The position numbers and the translations under genes are program-made. The notes below the pieces were generated by a model. That model made no database searches and had not been told where the DNA came from. It saw only the letters and a program-made list of their open reading frames with translations. From Macrobrachium rosenbergii (Eukaryota > Arthropoda > Malacostraca > Decapoda > Palaemonidae), in contig NC_089781.1 of assembly GCF_040412425.1 (NCBI RefSeq), forward strand, positions 53,330,986 to 53,394,985: a DNA stretch of 64,000 nucleotides. The letters run 5' to 3'. Shown in pieces: positions 34,274 to 43,020 of the stretch; within the stretch, counting starts at the first letter, position 1, and the number at the start of each line of letters is the position of its first letter.

Positions 34274-36484
34274 GTAAGTAGGAGAAGGTATATAAACACA
34301 CTAATTTAAAGGCGGCGGAGCAGAACCGGCGGAGATAGGGGCCTTAAACAACAGCAGGTAATGGAGCATGCTAATTAATTTATACCGAACCCGCCGGAGT
34401 ATTCCGGCGGGACGATAAATCAGAGCAAAACATGACACACACTAAATTAAGGAGCGCCGGAGATAGTTCGACGGAGCAGGCCTCAACCTAGGATCATGCA
34501 ACTCTTAAATATAAAATCAACTTAAAGTATAATTATTGCTGGAGTCCGGCAGCAAGCATTAATTTATACCGGACCCACCGGAATGCTCCGGCGTGACAAT
34601 AAACCAGAGCAAAACATGACACACATTAAATCAAGAAACTCCGGAGATAGTTCGATGGAGTAGGACCTTAACTTAGGATCATGCAACTCATAATTGTAGA
34701 ATCAACTTAAGGTATAATTACTGCCGGAGACCGGTAGTAAGTTAATGGTTAACAACATAGGATAGCAATACACTGCTGGTCAAAGTGCTCTGGCGCAGAC
34801 CCTTCCGAGATCCCGTGCCTCCGCCACTTGGTTACAGCGGGGAGGGCGGGGTAAATCATTACCTCCGGTTAGTATACAGCTAGAGAACTAGGTGTGACTA
34901 AGGCCAACCTACTGAAAACCAGAACCACCGGAGTGGTAACAGGTAAGAAGGCAACGGGAGGGCCGGGGACGGCGGAGCGGAACCAGTTGGGAAATGTTTA
35001 AACCCTGAGGGTGATCGAAGTTCAGCCCGACCCGGAGGAGAGTGAACCAACGAAACACTAGCCGAGCGGTTGACACTAGAACGGAGGCCAGGAGAGTGGA
35101 TGACTCTCAACTGGGAACTGGACTAGTCCCCCACGGGGTGACGATCGAAGAGACCGACATCCCACACGCGGAGAGATGACACACCACTGGCAAAGTCAGG
35201 GAGGCAGTACTTAGAATGGTGGAATCTAGAGTTATGTTCAAGTGGACGGGAGACCCCCTATACACTGACTAAAACTCCCCACGGGGTATCGACACAGACG
35301 TATCGACTTCCTGCTCGCAGGGAGACTCATGACACTCACCAAAAGTACTAGGGTGGGATAGGACAACAGCATTAGTCTATAGCAACGCCAAACTCTCACC
35401 CTCCTCTGAAGGCACAGCCCAGACAGTAAAAGGGAGGAGAGAGAGGAGAGGAAGAGGGGTGGAAGGGAGAGAAATTCCTGTAACGTAGTCCAACCGACAA
35501 CCGACCCATAGGGTAGAAGGGCAATGCATAAAGAAGATCCCCCGTTTTATTTTTCCTTCTCTCCCTCATTAGAGGGAGGAGGGGATGGGGCTTCAGATGC
35601 CCTAGCGAACCCGAAAACGGGCGGTAAGACGGATGGAACAACAAACGGGAACTCCCTCGACCAGCCTACCCCTCCCTCCCCCGCTCAAGCGACACAGTCG
35701 GGAGAGATGGGAGCTAAGACAATGCCAAAGCCTAACCTGAATAGCCTAACCCACCGATTGAAGTGAGAGGGCTAGGCTAGGATCAATTTCTGATAAGTAC
35801 CGCTAAAGTTAACCAAAAAACTACATAAGTACACGTAATAATATGATTGAATATACAAAATTATAAGAACTTGTGCTAAGCGTATAGCCTAACCGAGCGA
35901 GGCGATCTAGCAGGAGGTAGGCAGCCAACTGGCTGCACCTGACGCGGAGCCCGGACCACAATAAATCCGAATTATCCATGTCATCCATTACACTACAAAT
36001 CAGAGAAACTGACAAAAGAAAGCACCACCTTGGAGAGGGAATCTATCCACGCGAGAGCCTGGTAACAGCCATGAATTAACTGTAAAAACCAAGATAAGGG
36101 GAGGAAGCCTCCATGAGGAATGACGCTAATCAAGGTACCAGGAACCGCCCGACATGGATAAACACCTCCAAAAGGAACTTCTTGAAGGGGAATTTAAACA
36201 TGAGTAAAATTGTAACGACCAAGAGAAACCCTGCAGAAACAAGCTGTAAGGTGTGCCTCAAGGTCATCATGGCGGAGGGCGAACGCCGGGAGCGCCCAAT
36301 ATATGACCCTGTAAATATTAACTTACGGGCCAATAAAAGCCTCACTAATAATAAAACCCCACAAGAAGATGGTACTTAACTTCACAATGGTGAAATTGCT
36401 TGACGACATGATGAAACTCAAGGAAAATTAGGGCAAAAGCCAGCACAAGAAAAATATCTTCCGAAAGGAAAAACGTGCTAGTAT
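34274..36484 (-). other. GC-rich leader of DIRS copy 2 with hairpin motifs
   Basis: About 2.2 kb lacks a conserved frame. Short inverted CCGG-type repeats recur: CCGCCGGAGTATTCCGGCGG (34391-34410) is a perfect palindrome with a 4-nt loop, and related weaker ones lie near 34320, 34455, 34535, 34575, 34645 and 34722. A 183-185-bp segment is tandemly duplicated (34372-34557 and 34558-34742). Confidence 0.65.
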
Positions 36485-36790
36485 GGAATGAGTACAGATG
36501 GCGCTGGGGTCGTCGGTTGGCAGGCAGGTGAGTGCGGGCGTTAGATCGGCTCCTCACGTTCCGAGGGTTTTGTCATTGGGATATCTACAGAGTGCAGTCC
36601 TGTGGCAGTGACAACAATCACTCACCCTTACCTATACCGACGTCTATTCCATAATAGATGTTCGATCTGGGGGTAGTAACCCCAGTATTTCCTGATAGCT
36701 CTTTTCTCTGGTATATTTAGCAATATCTATACCTAGAAATTCATGCTTGATAGGAATTTCACCGGCTGACACAGGGACGAGCTCAGAAAA
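36485..36790. repeat. DIRS copy 2 right (5') inverted terminal repeat
   Basis: Complement of the left ITR. The outer edge GACACAGGGACGAGCTCAGAAAA matches the second half of the ICR, so the end is near 36790. Confidence 0.9.
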
Positions 36791-37328
36791 GAGGGTTTAA
36801 CATGAGTTTTCTTGGAAACAGCAAAGCTCTTGATGACGCGACGTGAGGAAGAAAAATAAACATTCGCTGGAGTCGCAGTCGTATATTATTCTTCCTTCTT
36901 TCTGTCTTCAATAATTGCAAATGAAATTATGAAAATGTCTTGTTACAAGTTACAATGATATTTTGCACTCTTTCTGTTGATCTTGTCATATCTTAAAGTC
37001 CAAATACCCTAAGGGGATTTTCCATGGATATCTTGGAGAGTAGGATCAAACCAAGATTACTGTTGCTCCTAAGGGCAAGGATTAAAAAGGAATAAACATG
37101 GTCACTTCCAGCGAAGTACATTTGGCAGCGTGGGAGGAAACGCCTAAAATGACTACAAGATTGGAAACAGTATAACAGAATTGAAAAAAATAAAACACTC
37201 AGTAGGGGGATGCCTAGATAACTTAAGAAAAAAAATTCAATAAGTAGAATAAAACATTACTGATAACAAGGAAATTTTCAAAAAATAACTATATTATTAC
37301 TAAAAATTGATTCATTAAAACCTCTATA
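36791..37328. other. Unassigned spacer
   Basis: AT-rich sequence between DIRS copy 2 and a LINE fragment, with no confident frame. The last 150 bp may belong to the LINE. Confidence 0.5.
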
Positions 37329-37490
37329 CGACAAAATATCTGCAAAATTTAAAAAAGATGTAATTAAAGGAAGAATCATTTCATGGAGGAAATATATATT
37401 AAATTTCTCTAATAATACTCCCATACAAAAAATTTGGGAAACTTTCAGGAGAATAAATGATGCCCATGTTAAACCACCTAGACATGCCAT
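37329..37490 (+). pseudogene. I/Jockey-type LINE fragment (endonuclease-RT linker)
   Basis: A 54-codon open stretch reads KFKKDVIKGRIISWRKYI, SNNTPIQKIWETFRRIN and HVKPPRHAIL. The SW-x-x-Y ... TP-x-x-x-W-x-x-x-R-x-I pattern is typical of the segment between endonuclease and reverse transcriptase in I- and Jockey-type LINEs. The fragment is cut at 37491 by the left end of the satellite-carrying element. Confidence 0.65.
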
Positions 37491-38639
37491 ATTAGCCCTT
37501 AAACGCCTACTGGACGTATCATACGTCGACTAAAATTGTCTGTTGGGTGCGGTGTGGACTGCATCGTGACGTCAACTACAAAAAATTTCAACCTTCAGTC
37601 AACTTTGACTCGACCGAAATGGTTGAAAAACGCAATTGTAAGCTAAAACTCTTACATTCTAGTAATATTCAATCATGTACCTTCATTTTGCAACAAATTG
37701 GAAGTCTCTAGCACAATATTTCGATTTATGGTGAATTTAAAAAAACTTTTTCTTACGCAAGACGGCGGTAACTCAGCCGAAAATTTCATAAATTCTTTCG
37801 TCATTTTGTCGTAATTTTTGCACTGTTCTATATTAGCCGTTACATAAAGTTTTATATATGAAAATGTGTGCAAAATATAACCCATGGTTGTAGCTTTTAT
37901 CAGTTTTGAAATATTTTCATATAAACCACGATAACTGCCAAAATTTCAACCTTCGGTCAACTTTGACTCGACCGAAATTATCAAAAAACGCAATTGTAAG
38001 CTAAAACGCTTACATTCTAGTAATATTCAATCATGTACCTTCATTTTGCAACAAACTGGAAGTCTCTAGCACAATATTTCGATTTATGGTGAATTTCTGA
38101 AAAAAAAAAAATTTTTTTCCTTACGTCTGCTCACGGTAACTCGGCCAAACATCTCAGAAATTCTTTCGTCATGTTGTCGTAATGTTTGCACCGTTTTACA
38201 TTAGTCATTACATAAACTTTTATATATGAAAATGTGCGCAATTTCATGTAGAATACAACAGAAAATAGCTCATGGTTGTAGCTTTTATCAGTTTTGAAAT
38301 ATTTTCACATAAATCACGATAACTGCCATAATTTCAACCTTCGGTCACCTTTAACTCGACCGAAATGGTAAAAAAACGCAATTGTAAGCTAAAGCTCTTA
38401 CATTCTAGTAATATTCAATCGTTTACCTTCATTTTGCAATAAATTGGAAGTCTCTAGCACAATATTTCGATTCATGGTAAATTTTTGAAAAAAACATTTT
38501 CCTTATGTCTGCGGGGTAACTCTGCCGAACATCTCAGAAATTCTTTCGTCTCATTGTCGTAATATTTGCACCGTTTTATATTAGTCGTTACATAAAGTTT
38601 TATATATGAAAATGTGCGCAATTTCATGTACAATACAAC

Positions 38640-39438
38640 GTTCACGGTGGGTAAACTCGACCCCGAGTGTGCCTCCACATTATTCAGTGAACAGCTTCCC
38701 AAGATTCGGAGGCCCTTCTGAAGGCGGAGTTTGAGGCTAGGTACAGGTTGAGTCACTCCCTGCATTCCATCACTATTACAGAGGTAACAGCGTTAACTTA
38801 CACTGAAGAACCTCTATTCCAGTTCCTGACGAAATCCCTCTTAGCGGCATTTCAATCAGACCGGTATGACTTTGTAGTGGCGAGACTAAACTGCCGGAAA
38901 CATATCTTTGCAGACGCCACTATCAGACATGAGCCCAATACTCATGAAGTGTTCTATCTGGGGACCTAACATCTTCCCTGAGGATGAGGTCAATAATGTT
39001 CTGGCGGAGGCAACCAGAGCAAATCAGAGTCTTCGCTCCCACTGGGGTCTCCCTTTTAAAAGGAAATCCACCGAGACCTCCGGACCTCAATCCAGGGAAA
39101 GGAAAAGGTTCAGGAGATATAGAAAACCCCAGGCCCAAACTATTCTTCAAGCTGTACCGGTCTCTCAGATCGGACAGCATTCCACTTCCAAAGCCCAGCC
39201 TCAGCAGCAGTTTGTACTGGTGCAGCCGGCTCAGCAAACCCCTGCTCCGCCAACCTTCGTAGCGTCCCCGGCTTTCAATGCTTCGTTTGAAAGCCAAGGG
39301 GTGTTTCGAGGCTACAACAGGCATGCGAGGGGAAGAAGAGCCAGAGCCGCCTTTAGAGGTAGGACTGCATCAAGACCTCTTTCCCGTGGAAGAGGAGGCC
39401 GAGGAGGCAGAGGAAGTAAGCCCTCTTCCATTCAATGA
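38640..39438 (+). pseudogene. Gag-like C-terminal part, DIRS copy 3
   Basis: It starts abruptly inside Gag (TVGKLDPECASTLFSEQLPK) and, through frameshifts near 38705 and 38940, continues with LTKSLLAAFQSDRYDF, NCRKHIFADATIRHEPN and ATRANQSLRSHWGL. It ends in an Arg/Gly-rich tail (RGRRARAAFRGRT, SRGRGGRGGRG) with stop at 39436-39438. The tail resembles RGG-type nucleic-acid-binding sequence and stands in for the usual retroviral zinc knuckle. The last 160 bp overlaps the RT frame. Confidence 0.8.
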
Positions 39439-40033
39439 GTCTCCTCAGGTGGGCGGGAGGTTACATCTCTTCCGGGACCAATGGACCTTCAGTCCGTGGG
39501 GCCACAGCATAGTTTCAAATGGTCTGGGATGGAGCTGGAGCAGAGGGCCTCCTCCGCCAGTCAGATTCCATCAATCTCCATCCAAAGGCTTACCGGACTT
39601 TGTAAAAGACGTTCTTCAAAAGAAGGCAATAAAGAAAGTGAGACACCTGAAATTTCAAGGCCGGCTGTTCAGTGTCCCGAAGAAAGACTCAATCCAGCGA
39701 AGAGTAATTCTAGACTTGTCTCATCTCAACTTATACATTCAATGCGACAAGTTTCGCATGCTTACAATCTCGCAGGTGCAGACCCTACTTCCCCGTGGAG
39801 CCGTCACCACCTCTATAGATCTTTCAGACGCTTATTATTACGTCCCGGTTGCGAGAAACTTCTCTCCTTACCTAGGATTCAGACTAGGGAAACAAGCATA
39901 CTCGTTCAGAATCATGCCATTCGGGCTCAACATAGCGCCCAGGATTTTTACGAAACTGGCAGAGACAGTAGTCCAACAGCTACGAGCCCAAGGGATTATG
40001 TTAGCCGCATACCTGGACGATTGGATAATTTAG
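39278..40033 (+). pseudogene. Reverse transcriptase N-terminal frame, DIRS copy 3
   Basis: An open frame overlaps Gag by 160 bp, then carries VGGRLHLFRDQWTFSPWG, KKAIKKVRHLKFQGRLFSVPKK, RRVILDLSHLNLYIQ, SIDLSDAYYYVPVARNF, IMPFGLNIAPRIFTKLAET and AAYLDDWII. It stops at TAG (40031-40033), where the other copies have TGG for the Trp after the YLDD box. A single G-to-A change therefore truncates RT in the palm. The remainder lies in other frames. Confidence 0.88.
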
Positions 40034-40422
40034 GCACCCAGCGCCAAGGAATGTCGAAAAGCAACATTCGTAGTGATCAGCTTCCTGGAATCCTTAGGTT
40101 TTCAAATAAACAGGAAGAAATCCCGTCTAGTTCGGAGGCTCAGTTTCAGTGGTTAGGAATCCAATGGGATCTAAACACACACAAACTGTCACTTCCACCA
40201 GCCAAAAGGAGGAAATAGCCAAAGCTACCAGGCAGTTCCTCAAAAACAAAAGAGCCTCTCGTCGTACTCCAGGAAAGAGTCCTGGGTTCTCTTCAGTTCG
40301 TCAGTGACAGATTTGCTGCTGAAAGCCAAACTGAAGGATATAAACAGAGTATGGCAGAGACGAGCCAACAGCAGATACAGAGACAGGATGTCTCTAATTT
40401 CCGCCGGTGTTGAGGAAGAGGC
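40034..40422 (+). pseudogene. RT thumb / connection region, frameshifted, DIRS copy 3
   Basis: Sequence homologous to the RT C-terminus of copies 1 and 2 continues, but single-base changes near 40131, 40210 and 40265 move it between frames, and a TGA at 40424-40426 adds a stop. This joins the RT and RNase H parts in other copies. Confidence 0.75.
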
Positions 40423-41268
40423 TTGACCATGGTCAACAGTCAAGAGTTTGTCAAGGTCAGTGCCTCTCCAATTTCCCCCTCCATCATTAGTGATCCATAC
40501 GGATGCTTCCCTGAGCGGGTGGGAGGATATTCCCAACACAAGAAAGTTCAAGGAACATGGTCAACTATGTTCTGCCAGTTCCATATCAACATTCTAGAAG
40601 CAATGGCAGTATTTCTAACACTAAAGAAACTACGTCCAACCAGACAGATTCATATCAGACTGGTACTGGACAGTGCAGTAGTTGTATATTGTATAAACAG
40701 GGGGGGCTCCAAGTCGAGCCGGATCAATCAGGTAATGGTTGCAATTTTCTCTCTGGCAAGGAAACATCTTTGGCACCTGTCAGCTACCCATCTGGCAGGT
40801 GTCCGGAATGTCATTGCAGATTCACTGTCCAGGACAACTCCGCTGGAGTCGGAATGGTCATTAGACAGAGCATCTTTCGAGTGGATTTGTCTTCAGGTAC
40901 CAGGTCTCCAGTTGGACCTGTTTGCCACAGAGAGCAACCACAAGCTTCCGTGTTACGTTGCTCCGAATCTAGACCCTCTAGCTCACTCCACGGATGCGAT
41001 GTCAATAGACTGGAACAGGTGGCAAAAGATCTATCTGTTTCCACCAATAAACCTATTAATGAAAGTTTTACACAAACTCAGATCATTCAAGGGTCAAGTA
41101 GCACTCGTGGCACCCAACTGGCCGAAGAGCAATTGGTTTCCTCTTCTTCTAGAGTTGAAACTCCGGCGCAAACAAATCCCCAGTCCAAGGTTGACACAAA
41201 TAGTACAAACTCGGACTGTGTCAGCTTCCTCAAGACTTCTGAATGCCCTAGCTTTATGGACTTCATGA
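40423..41268 (+). pseudogene. RNase H and methyltransferase-like region, DIRS copy 3
   Basis: Open for 281 codons. An RNase H fold segment (FHINILEAMAVFLTLKKLRP, VLDSAVVVYCINRGGSKSSR, SATHLAGVRNVIADSLSRT) is followed by LDLFATESNHKLPCYVAPN, STDAMSIDWN and FPPINLLMKVLHKL, then VALVAPNWPKSNWFPLLLEL. The last part corresponds to the Dam-type methyltransferase region of DIRS elements (FPP as the putative catalytic-loop motif); this is inference. The first RNase H Asp region near 40500 is frameshifted. From 40557 the sequence also encodes the recombinase in another frame. Confidence 0.8.
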
Positions 41269-42170
41269 AGTTTGCAGCTCAGAAAGACGCTAACATTGAT
41301 CCTATTAATACACTGTTCATAGAATCAGACAAGAGGGAATCTACTCTCAGACAATATGACTCAGCAGTTAAAAAGTTAGCATTATTTCTGAGGGAATCTG
41401 AAGCTCAGGAAATGACCACGAACCTTGCAATCTCTTTCTTCAGAGCATTATTTGAGAAAGGACTGGCCTCTAGTACTATTACTACAGCAAAATCTGCTTT
41501 AAGAAAAATATTTTTACATGGCTTCAATATTAACCTTACAGACTCATATTTTTCATCAATTCCTAAAGCATGCGCTCGTCTTAGACCAACAACTGGTCCC
41601 CTCACAGTTTCCTGGTTCTTAAATGACGTACTTAAATTAGCATCAGACACTGATAATGAACTGTGTTCATACTCGAGTCTGTTAAGGAAAACGTTATTTC
41701 TAATAAGCCTAGCCTCAGGGGCTAGAATTTCTGAACTGTCTGCTCTCTCTAGAGAACCGAACCATGTTGATTTCCTCCCGTCAGGTGAAGTTCTGTTGTC
41801 TCCGGATCTCAAGTTTCTAGCAAAGAATGAGGATCCACAAAATAGATGGTCCCCTTGGAAGGTTATTCCCCTTCCACAGGATCTGTCCTTATGTCCAGTT
41901 AACACTTTAAAAGCTTATTTAAATAGAACTTCTAATAGAACGTCTGGCCCTCTTTTTGTTAGGGAAAATGGAGGAACCATCAGGCAACAAATACTGTATT
42001 TCATAAAGCAAGCAAACCCGGCTTCAGTACCTGGGGTACATGATATTCGGGCAGTGGCTACCTCAGCTAATTATTTCCATAATATGAGTTTTGATGACCT
42101 TAAAAAGTATACGGGCTGGAAATCACCAACAGTGTTCAAACGCCACTATCTTAACTCTAGAGGCTCTTAA
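40557..42170 (+). CDS. Tyrosine recombinase of DIRS copy 3, open frame
   Basis: A 537-codon open frame encodes the recombinase that would integrate DIRS circles. The first 237 codons overlap the RNase H/MT frame in another phase and match copy 1 (for example GRCPECHCRF against GPECHCRF). The core-binding domain has STLRQYDSAVKKLALFLRES near codon 260. The catalytic domain keeps Arg in SGARISEL (41724-41726), His and Arg in VHDIRA (42039-42041 and 42048-42050) and Tyr in FKRHY (42147-42149). A short in-frame deletion is visible at GGTIRQQ, where copies 1 and 2 have extra residues before RQQ. The usual start is uncertain; ATG at 40557 is the first in frame. Of all retroelement genes in the window, this is the one without obvious lesions. 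Confidence 0.85.
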   Translation: MVNYVLPVPYQHSRSNGSISNTKETTSNQTDSYQTGTGQCSSCILYKQGGLQVEPDQSGNGCNFLSGKETSLAPVSYPSGRCPECHCRFTVQDNSAGVGMVIRQSIFRVDLSSGTRSPVGPVCHREQPQASVLRCSESRPSSSLHGCDVNRLEQVAKDLSVSTNKPINESFTQTQIIQGSSSTRGTQLAEEQLVSSSSRVETPAQTNPQSKVDTNSTNSDCVSFLKTSECPSFMDFMKFAAQKDANIDPINTLFIESDKRESTLRQYDSAVKKLALFLRESEAQEMTTNLAISFFRALFEKGLASSTITTAKSALRKIFLHGFNINLTDSYFSSIPKACARLRPTTGPLTVSWFLNDVLKLASDTDNELCSYSSLLRKTLFLISLASGARISELSALSREPNHVDFLPSGEVLLSPDLKFLAKNEDPQNRWSPWKVIPLPQDLSLCPVNTLKAYLNRTSNRTSGPLFVRENGGTIRQQILYFIKQANPASVPGVHDIRAVATSANYFHNMSFDDLKKYTGWKSPTVFKRHYLNSRGS

Positions 42171-42553
42171 ATACTCCACAGTGGCTGCAGGAAGTATTGT
42201 TCCCTCAGCCCTAGACTAGCTTATGTAACCTTAGTTTATCCTTCTGTTTATTCCTCTCTCGCCTGTCTGCCTCGTTTACTCGCCATGCCTTCTAACCTTT
42301 AGGTCGGGCCTGCTTCACAGCCTGACTCCTGACCGTTTTATGCATATCATGTTGTAATCTTTTTTGTTAGCCTTAAGTGTCTTGGTGTAGTTATTTTATG
42401 TTTTAGACTGTGTGCCCTATAATGTTAATTATGTTTTATTATAAAGGCTTTGGGTTATTAAAACACAGTAATTTTCTCATAGTTTTATTTAGCTTCATTA
42501 AGGTAATTCTTAGAGGGCTCCACTAAGCTTTTGTATGGCTGATTCTCTGTTAC

Positions 42554-42640
42554 AATTTCACCGGGTGACACAGGTCGAGGCCCAGAAAAGGGATTTTGAC
42601 AAAGGAAAATCTATTTCTGGGAAGACCTGTGTCACCTTTT
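42554..42640. repeat. DIRS copy 3 internal complementary region
   Basis: AATTTCACCGGGTGACACAGG...CCCAGAAAA is joined to GGGATTTTGACAAAGG...GACCTGTGTCACC. The second half is the exact inverse of the element's right edge at 42975-43020. The first half would match the lost left end. Confidence 0.85.
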
Positions 42641-43020
42641 GGTGACCCATCCTGTATTTCATTTTCCCCCGAGTGGCATACCAAGCTTGGGGGTGCTAAC
42701 TGGGATGTTTACAAGATGGCGGCCGGGGTGGTGGTTGGCTGAGTGCGGAGGATGAGGTTTAGAACCCCTCACTTTTGGGGTTTTGAGATTGGAGAGATCC
42801 ATAGGACGGAGGCCTGTGGTAGTGGCAACCACTCACCCTTTGTGTATACCGACACCATCTAATGGCGTTCGATCCAGGGGTCGTAACCCTGGCATTGTGA
42901 TTAGCTTTTTCTCTGGTATACTTAGCAATATTTATACCTAGAAATTAGTGCTAATGGATAATTTCACCGGGTGACACAGGTCTTCCCCCAGAAATAGATT
43001 TTTCCTTTGTCAAAATCCCT
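42641..43020. repeat. DIRS copy 3 right (3') inverted terminal repeat
   Basis: It contains the conserved ITR elements (CCTAGAAATTAGTGCTAATGG, CTCTGGTATACTTAGCAATA) and ends GACACAGGTCTTCCCCCAGAAATAG...TTTGTCAAAATCCCT. The partner ITR is missing, so this copy should not be mobile as a whole. Confidence 0.85.

Larger units (their letters stand above)
28622..36790 (-). mobile_element. DIRS1-like retrotransposon, copy 2
   Basis: An 8.2-kb minus-strand element with the same layout as copy 1 but diverged ITR sequence. The ICR at 29020-29109 reads, on the plus strand, as the reverse complement of the left edge (ends TTTGTCAAAATCCC) followed at once by that of the right edge (TTTTCTGAGCTCGTCCC). This matches the left edge GGGATTTTGACAATGG at 28625 and the right edge GACGAGCTCAGAAAA ending 36790. 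The ITRs differ at roughly 12 of 300 positions, so it seems older than copy 1. It has a large internal Gag deletion and broken frames. Confidence 0.92.
38640..43020 (+). mobile_element. DIRS1-like retrotransposon, copy 3, 5'-truncated
   Basis: A plus-strand 4.4-kb copy lacks the 5' ITR, leader, Cys/His exon and first half of Gag, and retains Gag C-terminus, RT/RNase H/MT-like region, recombinase, ICR and 3' ITR. It is flanked on both sides by satellite sequence: the left flank breaks off after GTACAATACAAC at 38639, and the right flank resumes at 43021 within the same part of the satellite unit, about 40 bp earlier in register. Confidence 0.9.

Noticed and set aside
39437..39600. Programmed frameshift site between Gag and RT in the DIRS copies
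   Set aside because: The overlap of the two frames is real, but I see no clear slippery heptamer with a downstream structure shared between copies, so a specific mechanism is not claimed.
40557..42170. Phage integrase or horizontally acquired site-specific recombinase
   Set aside because: The recombinase motifs are embedded in a DIRS element with RT/RNase H, ITR and ICR; no phage genes are present.
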